A stretch of DNA of 5,589 nucleotides from Candidatus Zhuqueibacterota bacterium. GTDB lineage: Bacteria; Zhuqueibacterota; Zhuqueibacteria; Residuimicrobiales; Krinioviventaceae. A model generated the notes under the pieces. It was not told the DNA's origin, ran no database searches, and saw only the letters and a list, made by a program, of their open reading frames with translations. The position numbers were made by a program, and so were the translations under genes. The first letter of the stretch is position 1, and every line of letters starts with the position of its first letter. This document shows positions 1 to 5,504 of this stretch, piece by piece. The stretch covers positions 1-5,589 of the forward strand of contig RQOI01000002.1 in NCBI GenBank assembly GCA_003854995.1, read 5' to 3'.

Positions 1-2388
1 AAGGATCTGTTCCGCAAGTCGATTCAATCGGACACGATCGCGCTGGCGGAAGATGACATTTTGCTGGTTTATACGGACGGCGTCACCGAAGCGATGAATC
101 CCAAGCGACGTCTGTTCGGTGAAGAGCGATTTCTGCGCCTCATTCGCGAGGCCGGCAAAAAGACGGCGGATGAGTTCATCGAGACTCTAAGATCTGAGAT
201 GAATGTATTCACCGAAGGCAGCGAGCAGAACGATGACATAACCCTTGTCGCCATCAAAGAAAAAATGTCGGCTGAACAGGTCGAATATGGGCGCGCAGTG
301 CGGGCTTATCAGTTGGTGCAAAACGGCATCGGCATCAAGGAGGCCTGTCGCGAATCGGGCATTTCGACCTACTCTTATTATCAGAAATACAAAGAAAGAT
401 TCGACAGCGAGGGCGTCGGCAGTTATGTCGCCAGCGAGGTGATGGATCAGGTTGAAGCCAAACATCTGAGCATCGAGGAAAAAAATAAAATCTTTGACAT
501 TATTCGCCGCTTCCCGGAATACGGGGCCAAGCGAATCAGCGAGGAGCTGCGGACCGAACGATATGAATTCGCCGAGATCCCGATATCGCGGATCTATGAA
601 GAGCTCGTCCGCATGCGCTTGAATACCAAGGAGTTGCGAGAGGCTTTTGTGCAGCGCGGCGGCAAGAAAAAGCGCATCAAGGCGCCCGGCACGCCGATGA
701 TGACGCTCGATGGCAAGCTCATCATGAATCGGACACAGTACGAAGAAGCCGATGATGAAAAAGAGCCGCACGAGGAAGAGGTCAAGCCGGACACGACCGC
801 TGCAGAAGAGAAGGATGCCGCGCAGAGTGAAGCGCCGGCCGAGGAGTCGAAGGAGTGGACGACGCCGAACGTCTTTGCCATTGACAAAAAGACGTTGCTG
901 ATGGCGCCGCTGGAAGATATCTTTGATAAACGCCCGAAAGAAGAAGAGGCGCCGCCGGCGGAGACCGGCGAGCCTCAGGAAGAAGAGGCGCCGCAGGTGG
1001 AGAGCGGCGAGCCGCCGGCACAGGTCGACGAAGATGAGGACCTCGGCTCACTCTTCAGCTTTGTCGATGATGATGCCTCTGCCAGGGAGATGGCTGAGGC
1101 TGAGCGCAGCGACGACCTGGAGGCGGCGTCGTCGACAACTGACCGATTCACGATCGTTTCCGAGGATGAGCTCAAAGAATTTCACGACGCTGATCTGGAC
1201 GAGAACGACGAGATGGATCAGATAGAGGAGACGCTTTTCGGTGAGCGCAACGAACTGGATATGCTGTCCGACTATCGTGCGGATGACGCGGATGATTTCG
1301 GCCTCGAATTCGGCTTTGCAGAAGAGACAGACGTCATGCCGGACGAGCAAAATCCAGATTTCGAAAACGATCAGGCGCTGCAGGACGAGGAAGAAGTAGA
1401 GTTGTTCGATCTCAACAGTGGATTCCCGGACGTATCGTTCGCCGATTCTGAACTCGATGCGCCTGAAGATGAGTCGGTCCTGGCACAGGAAGACGCCGAT
1501 GCCGAATTCGCCGCGCCCTCTCCGCAGGATGATGATTTATTTGAAAACTGGATGACAGAATCTTCCGAAGAAACAGCGAATGACGGTAATAATGGAAGGG
1601 ATGAAGCCCTGTCGCCCGATTCTGAGATTTTTTCGCAGGATCATGACTTTGCCGATCCATTCGAAGAGTTTCTGGAACTTGAAGACGAATTTGGCCTCAT
1701 CGGCGATGATGGTGATCTGGACCAGGAGCTCAGCGACACCTTGCTGGCATCGGAGAATTCCTTTTCGGAGGTCGACGATGATGATCAGCCGACAAAAGTT
1801 GATCAAGAGCAAGATGTCGAGCATGGACGAGATGTCGATGAAAAGGATGAGCGGATATCGCTGGACAGGCTCGTCTCGGTGTCAAATGACGAAGAGTCAT
1901 TCTTTGCGCAGCATGATGAAGAGTTTGATGAGCTCATCAAAGATGCCATGACGAATGACGGCAAGATGCAGCAGTTTTTGCACGATCATGCGCCGGTTGA
2001 TGAGGATGCGAGCGAGCAAAATCGAATTATTGAAGCAGAGATAAGAGATGCGATGCATCTCTATGGCGAGTCGCAGTTTGATGCCGCGATAAAAAAGCTC
2101 AACTCCTTGGCGGAGAAATATCCCCGGGATCATCGCGCCCATTCATTGCTCGGCAACGCCTATTTTCGGGAAAAGAAATTCAAGCAAGCCTCGAACGAGT
2201 ACGAGCGCGTCATTGACTTGGACCCGATGAACGAAAAGGCGTGCGAAAATCTCGCCATCTCGTACGCCAAGCAGGGAGAATTTGAAAAAGCCATCCATCA
2301 CTGGGAGCGCCTGCTGCATATTGCTCCGGATCGCATGGATGTGCGCGCGCGCATCCAGCGGACCAGGGCATTTCTGGAGAAATATTGA
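1..2388 (+). CDS. SpoIIE/RsbU-type PP2C phosphatase fused to IS3-like HTH segments, acidic linker and TPR domain (5' partial)
   Basis: The reading frame is open from base 1, so the start lies outside the window; 795 residues are visible, numbered here from the codon at base 1. Residues 1-86 are the C-terminal end of a PP2C/SpoIIE serine phosphatase: DDILLVYTDGVTEA at 18-31 and NDDITLVAI at 77-85 hold the conserved metal-binding aspartates (D26, D78/D79). This family dephosphorylates STAS-type anti-sigma antagonists. Residues 98-134 resemble the OrfA HTH of IS3 transposases. Residues 156-219 resemble the HTH at the start of IS3 OrfB (FPEYGAKRISEEL) and end in a basic GGKKKR patch. Residues about 230-670 are dominated by Asp and Glu with little hydrophobic patterning, probably disordered. 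Residues 680-778 form three TPR units (e.g. AHSLLGNAYF, ACENLAISYA). No stop or DDE catalytic domain follows the HTHs, so this is a fusion and not a transposase. The A6 run at 260-265, at the phosphatase/HTH junction, is the one place where an indel could have joined two genes. The domains are clear; the DNA-binding role is inferred. Confidence 0.85.
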   Translation, partial: KDLFRKSIQSDTIALAEDDILLVYTDGVTEAMNPKRRLFGEERFLRLIREAGKKTADEFIETLRSEMNVFTEGSEQNDDITLVAIKEKMSAEQVEYGRAVRAYQLVQNGIGIKEACRESGISTYSYYQKYKERFDSEGVGSYVASEVMDQVEAKHLSIEEKNKIFDIIRRFPEYGAKRISEELRTERYEFAEIPISRIYEELVRMRLNTKELREAFVQRGGKKKRIKAPGTPMMTLDGKLIMNRTQYEEADDEKEPHEEEVKPDTTAAEEKDAAQSEAPAEESKEWTTPNVFAIDKKTLLMAPLEDIFDKRPKEEEAPPAETGEPQEEEAPQVESGEPPAQVDEDEDLGSLFSFVDDDASAREMAEAERSDDLEAASSTTDRFTIVSEDELKEFHDADLDENDEMDQIEETLFGERNELDMLSDYRADDADDFGLEFGFAEETDVMPDEQNPDFENDQALQDEEEVELFDLNSGFPDVSFADSELDAPEDESVLAQEDADAEFAAPSPQDDDLFENWMTESSEETANDGNNGRDEALSPDSEIFSQDHDFADPFEEFLELEDEFGLIGDDGDLDQELSDTLLASENSFSEVDDDDQPTKVDQEQDVEHGRDVDEKDERISLDRLVSVSNDEESFFAQHDEEFDELIKDAMTNDGKMQQFLHDHAPVDEDASEQNRIIEAEIRDAMHLYGESQFDAAIKKLNSLAEKYPRDHRAHSLLGNAYFREKKFKQASNEYERVIDLDPMNEKACENLAISYAKQGEFEKAIHHWERLLHIAPDRMDVRARIQRTRAFLEKY
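940..1017 (+). repeat. Two-copy 39-bp in-frame tandem repeat in the acidic linker
   Basis: Bases 940-978 and 979-1017 are adjacent direct repeats that I count as matching at 34 of 39 positions. They encode EEEAPPAETGEPQ and EEEAPQVESGEPP (residues 314-339 of the visible protein). The unit is a whole number of codons, so duplication lengthens the Glu/Pro-rich linker without breaking the frame. This looks like recent slippage or duplication growth of a low-complexity region. Confidence 0.85.
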
Positions 2389-2409
2389 AAGGTTTATGCT
2401 GTTTTTATA

Positions 2410-2440
2410 TTGACAATTAGACTATAGACTGCTATCTTTA
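2410..2440 (+). promoter_or_regulatory. Promoter of the STAS-HTH gene
   Basis: A perfect -35 hexamer TTGACA (2410-2415) is followed by exactly 17 bp and a -10 TATCTT (2433-2438). It starts 22 bp after the stop of the phosphatase gene, in an AT-rich gap. It also fits TTG-N20-TAnnTTT, the layout known for the Bacteroidota primary sigma factor. Transcription would begin near 2445, leaving a leader of about 40 nt. The STAS gene can thus be transcribed independently of the gene upstream, although read-through remains possible because I see no terminator between them. Confidence 0.7.
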
Positions 2441-2476
2441 ATCACTCATTGGGATTGTCCCCAACGGATTTAAATC

Positions 2477-2484
2477 GGAGAGGG
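2477..2484 (+). promoter_or_regulatory. Ribosome binding site of the STAS-HTH gene
   Basis: GGAGAGGG lies immediately upstream of the ATG at 2487, with GGAG ending 6 nt before it. This supports that ATG as the start, which also places the first beta strand of the STAS fold in the expected position. Confidence 0.75.
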
Positions 2485-2486
2485 AT

Positions 2487-3140
2487 ATGGAAGGAATACA
2501 ATTAAAAGTCGAGAACAGCAACAATGTCTCAATTATAAAGGTCGGGGGATATATTGACACGACGACGTCCTCAGAGCTGGAACATCACCTCACCAAGCTG
2601 CTGGAACGTGGTTCTTCTAATATCATCATCGACCTGGGCAGCGTTGATTATGTGAGCAGCGCCGGCTGGGGCATATTTATAAGCGAAATAAAGGGCATCC
2701 GAGAACGAGGCGGCGACCTGAAACTCGTCGGCATGATACCGGAAGTGTATGAGGTCTTTGAATTGCTGGAATTCCATTACATCCTGAAAGCGTTCGACTC
2801 CCTTCAGGATGCCATCAAAGATTTCGAGATCTCTGGTTCTTTCACATCGTCGCCGGCGAGGATGCATGAGCCCGTGAGCCGCAGTGCGATGGCCAGGCAA
2901 GAAAAGGGCAGCGCGACAGTGGATTTTGCCGAATCCCCGCAGCAGGTTGCCTCTCTCGAAGACAACATTAAAAAAATAATCAAAGAGATGCCGCAAGCCG
3001 GAACGATTCAAATCGCCCGCGCTCTGAACAGCCCGAAATACGGCAACAGGAAGCTCGGCTGGTTTGGCGTGCGCAAAACTCTCAAAAAGCTTGGCCTGGA
3101 CTCGAAGCACAAAAGACTCTCATTCGCCCAACGAGCCTGA
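2487..3140 (+). CDS. STAS-domain anti-sigma-factor antagonist-like protein with C-terminal HTH-like domain
   Basis: This is a 217-residue protein. Residues 1-112 form a STAS domain of the SpoIIAA/RsbV type: VSIIKVGGYIDTTTSSELEHHL near the start (14-35), the IIIDLGSVDYVSSAGWG strand-loop (46-62), then GGDLKLVGM and the final helix. Known members bind an anti-sigma kinase when dephosphorylated and release it when phosphorylated on a serine. S58 aligns with phospho-Ser58 of B. subtilis SpoIIAA, but the usual Asp before it is Ser (S57) and the usual second Ser is Ala (A59). Residues 113-155 are a polar linker. Residues 156-216 form a basic HTH-like domain (KEMPQAGTIQIARAL, then VRKTLKKLGLDSKHKR) that aligns gap-free to the second HTH segment of the upstream phosphatase. 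Ordinary RsbV/SpoIIAA proteins are only about 110 residues, so the C-terminal half is an addition. The STAS call is firm. Nucleic-acid binding and regulation by the neighbouring phosphatase are inferred. Confidence 0.88.
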   Translation: MEGIQLKVENSNNVSIIKVGGYIDTTTSSELEHHLTKLLERGSSNIIIDLGSVDYVSSAGWGIFISEIKGIRERGGDLKLVGMIPEVYEVFELLEFHYILKAFDSLQDAIKDFEISGSFTSSPARMHEPVSRSAMARQEKGSATVDFAESPQQVASLEDNIKKIIKEMPQAGTIQIARALNSPKYGNRKLGWFGVRKTLKKLGLDSKHKRLSFAQRA

Positions 3141-3166
3141 AAACTCCCCGCAAATGAATGAATGAG

Positions 3167-3203
3167 CACCGGGCACAGGTGACATGTGGCCGGTGTTTTT
3201 TTT
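3167..3203 (+). terminator. Rho-independent terminator after the STAS-HTH gene
   Basis: CACCGG (3167-3172) pairs with CCGGTG (3190-3195). After a single G/G mismatch the stem continues with CACA (3174-3177) pairing TGTG (3185-3188) around a 7-nt loop. Eight T residues (3196-3203) follow directly. It begins 26 nt after the STAS stop and ends only 21 nt before the obg start codon, so it separates the signalling block from obg-dprA unless it is regulated or leaky. Confidence 0.85.
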
Positions 3204-3228
3204 ACACACCTGTGGAATGAGCCTGTGT
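3174..3228 (+). promoter_or_regulatory. Overlapping inverted repeats between the terminator and the obg start
   Basis: CACAGGTG (3174-3181), inside the terminator hairpin, is the exact reverse complement of CACCTGTG (3207-3214), just upstream of the obg start. In addition ACACA (3204-3208) is complementary to TGTGT (3224-3228), which covers the GTG start codon. In a read-through transcript either pairing would compete with the terminator stem or sequester the translation start. The complementarities are visible; a regulatory role is only a possibility, and the weak Shine-Dalgarno sequence (GGA at 3214-3216) fits control or simply low efficiency. Confidence 0.35.
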
Positions 3229-4199
3229 TTATTGATTACGCGATCATAACCGTGAAAGCCGGCGACGGCGGCGATGGCTGCGTCGCGTTTCGGCGCGAAA
3301 AATATGTCCCCAAGGGCGGGCCCTCTGGCGGCGACGGCGGCAAGGGCGGCGATATTGTCCTGCTGGCGGACGAGCACATTCACACCCTGCTTGATTTTCG
3401 TTATACCAGACGGTATAAGGCCAAAAGAGGTCAACACGGGCAGGGTTCGAACAAGACGGGCCGCAGCGCGGAGGATGTCGTCATCAAAATGCCGGTCGGC
3501 ACGATCATCAAAAATCGCAAAACCGGCCAGATCGTGGATCTGATCGCGCACGGGCAGCGGCACGTCATTGCTCGCGGCGGCAAGGGCGGACGGGGAAACG
3601 CCCATTTTGTGACGCCGACGCATCAGGCGCCGCGCGAGTGGGAGCCGGGACGCCCGGGCGAAGAGATGGAGATCAGTCTCGAGCTGAAGCTCTTGGCAGA
3701 TGTCGGGCTCGTGGGGCTGCCGAATGCCGGCAAATCGACGCTGTTATCGCGCATATCCGCCGCAAAACCCAAAATTGCCGATTATCCGTTCACCACGCTC
3801 GTCCCCAACCTCGGCATCGTGCGCATCGATGAATACAAAAGTTTTGTCATGGCCGATATCCCCGGCCTCATCGAAGGCGCCCACGCGGGCAAGGGACTGG
3901 GGCACCAGTTTTTACGCCACATCGAGCGTACGAAAATTTTGCTCATATTACTCGATATTACATCTGAGAATATTGACGATGATTATCGCTCTTTAATAAA
4001 TGAATTGCAGTCGTTCAGTGCGATGCTGGTTCAGAAAAAACAGCTCATCGTTTACACCAAAGGAGATCTCGTGCCCGATCAGCCGACCTATCTGCAGGGC
4101 AGGCGAACGTTGCGCGATGGTGAGATATTGATATCGGCCGTGCGCGGTGATAACCTGCAAAAGCTGCTGTCGATGATCTGGACGACATTGGAAAATTGA
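3225..4199 (+). CDS. obgE: Obg family ribosome-assembly GTPase (short form)
   Basis: This is Obg/CgtA, a 324-residue GTPase needed for large ribosomal subunit assembly and linked to the stringent response. The GTG at 3225 is chosen because it gives MFIDYAIITVKAGDGG, the family N-terminus; an in-frame GTG at 3186 would lie inside the terminator hairpin. Residues 1-158 are the glycine-rich Obg fold (VAFRREKYVPKGGP, GGKGGRGNAHFVT). The G domain follows: G1 GLPNAGKST (164-172), G2 FTTLVPN (from 189), G3 DIPG (211-214), G4 TKGD (278-281) and G5 SA (304-305). G4 has Thr in place of the usual Asn of NKxD, a substitution seen in some other TRAFAC GTPases. The protein ends soon after G5, so it lacks the OCT domain of Firmicutes Obg and the acidic tail of E. 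coli ObgE (390 residues). No clear promoter lies between the upstream terminator and this start. dprA follows after 27 nt. Confidence 0.96.
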   Translation: MFIDYAIITVKAGDGGDGCVAFRREKYVPKGGPSGGDGGKGGDIVLLADEHIHTLLDFRYTRRYKAKRGQHGQGSNKTGRSAEDVVIKMPVGTIIKNRKTGQIVDLIAHGQRHVIARGGKGGRGNAHFVTPTHQAPREWEPGRPGEEMEISLELKLLADVGLVGLPNAGKSTLLSRISAAKPKIADYPFTTLVPNLGIVRIDEYKSFVMADIPGLIEGAHAGKGLGHQFLRHIERTKILLILLDITSENIDDDYRSLINELQSFSAMLVQKKQLIVYTKGDLVPDQPTYLQGRRTLRDGEILISAVRGDNLQKLLSMIWTTLEN

Positions 4200-4216
4200 T
4201 TGCCAGATGAGGCGCC

Positions 4217-4223
4217 GGGGAGG
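4217..4223 (+). promoter_or_regulatory. Ribosome binding site that decides the dprA start
   Basis: GGGGAGG ends 3 nt before the ATG at 4227. The spacing is short for the GGAGG core but acceptable for the leading GGGG. It favours ATG 4227 over the in-frame TTG at 4200, which abuts the obg stop and has only a weak GGAAAA upstream. Confidence 0.6.
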
Positions 4224-4226
4224 TTC

Positions 4227-5324
4227 ATGCCAGACCATTTTGATGTTGCGGACCTGCTCTTGTTATGCACGATTCCGCGGATCGGTTCGTCACGCATTCG
4301 AAATTTGATGGCCAGGTTTCGATCCCCTGAAAAGATACTGGCAGCGTCCGCCAGGCAACTCGTTGAGGTCGATGGGATTGACCAGGCTTTGGCGGCCCAG
4401 ATCAAGAGAGGCGGCGATGCATCGATCGTGCGCACGCAGATGGAGCGCGTCCGTTACTGTGGAGTCAAGCTGGTCAGTTACTGGGATGAGAATTATCCGC
4501 GACTCTTGAAACAGGTGAGCGATCCGCCTCTCGTTCTTTATATTAAGGGGCAGGTAGGCTGTCTGCAGACGCCTGCGGTTGCCATTGTCGGTACAAGATT
4601 GCCGAGTATCTACGGCAAACTGATGGCTGATCGATTCGCCCGTGAGCTGGCGACTCGCGACATCGTCGTGGTCAGCGGTCTAGCTAGGGGAGTGGACACC
4701 ATTGCCCATCGCGCTGTGGTGCAGGTGAACGGGGCGACCGTCGCTGTGCTCGGCTCCGGCGTTGATCAGATCTATCCGGAGGAGAACCGAAATCTGGCCG
4801 AAGAGATCACCCAGCGGGGAGTGGTCCTCAGCGAGTTCGCCATGGGCGCCAAGCCGGATGCGCCGCATTTTCCCCGTCGCAACCGCATCATCTCCGGATT
4901 GTCGCTGGGAACAGTGATTGTCGAGGCGGGACAAAAGAGCGGCGCCCTGATCACCGCCGATTTCGCTCTGGAACAGAACCGAGATGTCTTTGCCCTGCCG
5001 GGCAACATCAACAATCCCAAGAGCTTTGGCAGCAACTATTTGATTCAGCAGGGCGCCAAGCTGGTCACGACCGTTGAAGATATCCTGGACGAGATCGGCC
5101 AGACTTTTCGACAAAATGCGGACGCACAGCAAACGCTTTTGCAGCAGCTTTCAGACCTTGAACAGCTCATCTTCAACGCGCTGTCGCACGAGCCCAAACA
5201 CGTGGATGCGATTGCCTTGCAATGTCGTCTGCCCGTCGCTAAAGCGCTCGGGATCTTGCTGACTCTGGAGCTGAAAAACTGTGTGCAGCAATTGGGCGGC
5301 AAAAATTTCATTCGAACTGTATGA
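4227..5324 (+). CDS. dprA: DNA-processing protein DprA (Smf)
   Basis: DprA binds incoming or exposed single-stranded DNA in the cytoplasm and loads RecA on it, protecting DNA taken up during natural transformation; it is also widespread in species not known to be competent. The 365-residue product has three parts. Residues 1 to about 60 are a helix-hairpin-helix/SAM-like region (IPRIGSSRIRNLMARF, then VEVDGIDQALAAQIKR). The Rossmann-like core carries VGTR (121-124), SGLARGVD (150-157), FPRRNRIISG (215-224) and EAGQKSGALITADFALEQ, all hallmark DprA motifs. A C-terminal DprA winged helix runs from about 311 to the end (LEQLIFNAL through LGGKNFIRTV). Length and motif order are those of a full three-domain DprA. 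The start is the ATG behind GGGGAGG; a TTG nine codons upstream is possible. It is very probably co-transcribed with obg, since 27 nt separate them and no terminator is visible. No other competence gene is in the window. Confidence 0.95.
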   Translation: MPDHFDVADLLLLCTIPRIGSSRIRNLMARFRSPEKILAASARQLVEVDGIDQALAAQIKRGGDASIVRTQMERVRYCGVKLVSYWDENYPRLLKQVSDPPLVLYIKGQVGCLQTPAVAIVGTRLPSIYGKLMADRFARELATRDIVVVSGLARGVDTIAHRAVVQVNGATVAVLGSGVDQIYPEENRNLAEEITQRGVVLSEFAMGAKPDAPHFPRRNRIISGLSLGTVIVEAGQKSGALITADFALEQNRDVFALPGNINNPKSFGSNYLIQQGAKLVTTVEDILDEIGQTFRQNADAQQTLLQQLSDLEQLIFNALSHEPKHVDAIALQCRLPVAKALGILLTLELKNCVQQLGGKNFIRTV

Positions 5325-5367
5325 TCGATTTGCCGAAAATAGTAATTGACTAACTCGATCAATTTTT
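5322..5367 (+). terminator. Possible weak terminator after dprA, overlapping the tRNA promoter
   Basis: TGATCGA (5322-5328, including the dprA stop codon) pairs perfectly with TCGATCA (5355-5361), and five T residues follow at 5363-5367 after one A. A small inner stem TAGT/ACTA (5340-5343 with 5349-5352) can close part of the 26-nt loop. The stem is AT-rich and the T-tract short, so termination would be inefficient. The 3' arm lies in the spacer of the tRNA promoter, so it may be a compact terminator/promoter overlap or a chance palindrome. Confidence 0.35.
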
Positions 5368-5376
5368 GTATCTTTT
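5346..5376 (+). promoter_or_regulatory. Promoter of the serine tRNA genes
   Basis: TTGACT (5346-5351), exactly 17 bp, then TATCTT (5369-5374), preceded by TG as in extended -10 elements. The expected start point near 5381 lies a few bases before the first tRNA (5390), typical of a stable-RNA promoter with a very short leader. It has the same -10 hexamer and spacing as the promoter at 2410-2440. Confidence 0.7.
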
Positions 5377-5389
5377 CTGTCTTGAGTAT

Positions 5390-5473
5390 GGAGGGCTAGA
5401 CCTAACAGGTAAGGCAGCGGTCTTGAAAACCGCCGGGCTCACGCCCTTGGGGGTTCGAGTCCCCCGCCCTCCG
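5390..5473 (+). tRNA. tRNA-Ser (anticodon TGA)
   Basis: The acceptor stem GGAGGGC (5390-5396) pairs perfectly with GCCCTCC (5466-5472), with G5473 as discriminator. The anticodon stem is GCGGT/ACCGC (5417-5421, 5429-5433) with loop CTTGAAA, giving anticodon TGA (5424-5426), which reads UCA. The long class II variable arm GGGC-TCAC-GCCC (5435-5446) confirms serine identity. The T arm is GGGGG-TTCGAGT-CCCCC (5449-5465). The 3' CCA is not encoded (CAG follows), so a CCA-adding enzyme is needed. The D arm is slightly irregular: ACCT/AGGC (5400-5403, 5412-5415) leaves an A/C mismatch and one extra base after the acceptor stem, or else the stem contains an A/G mismatch. Confidence 0.95.
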
Positions 5474-5489
5474 CAGCCGCGTCGGGCTG
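5474..5489 (+). other. Short hairpin between the two tRNA genes
   Basis: CAGCC (5474-5478) and GGCTG (5485-5489) form a 5-bp stem with a 6-nt loop, starting right after the discriminator base of the first tRNA. There is no T-tract, so it is not an intrinsic terminator. With a 31-bp spacer and no separate promoter visible, the two tRNAs are probably one transcript and this hairpin may lie at the 3' processing site of the first. The role is a guess; the stem is short. Confidence 0.35.
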
Positions 5490-5504
5490 TGCAGAACCAT
5501 ACCC

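Noticed and set aside
265..684. Insertion sequence of the IS3 family
   Set aside because: Only the HTH segments resemble IS3 proteins. There is no DDE domain, no terminal inverted repeats or target duplication visible, and the frame is continuous with the phosphatase.
187..771. 194-codon open frame on the minus strand opposite the phosphatase/HTH region
   Set aside because: It is antisense to recognised phosphatase and HTH motifs, and its hydrophobic look is the complement of Asp/Glu/Lys codons, so I treat it as a shadow.
2449..2464. TTGGG/CCCAA hairpin in the leader of the STAS-HTH gene
   Set aside because: The stem is only 5 bp with a 6-nt loop, there is no T-tract, and no match to a known leader element; chance cannot be excluded.
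2571..3110. 179-codon open frame on the minus strand opposite the STAS-HTH gene
   Set aside because: It lies entirely antisense to a gene with clear STAS motifs, shows no recognisable family motif, and is explained by the codon composition of the + strand gene.
3186..3224. Upstream GTG start giving a 13-residue longer Obg
   Set aside because: It would begin inside the terminator hairpin and translate the T-tract, and Obg proteins start with the M-x-FID-like sequence found at GTG 3225.
4200..4226. TTG start giving a nine-residue longer DprA
   Set aside because: It has a weak ribosome-binding site, and the GGGGAGG just before ATG 4227 gives a better start; it is kept only as an alternative.
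4680..5132. 150-codon open frame on the minus strand opposite dprA
   Set aside because: It overlaps the most conserved DprA motifs in antisense and has no ribosome-binding site or family motif of its own that I can recognise.
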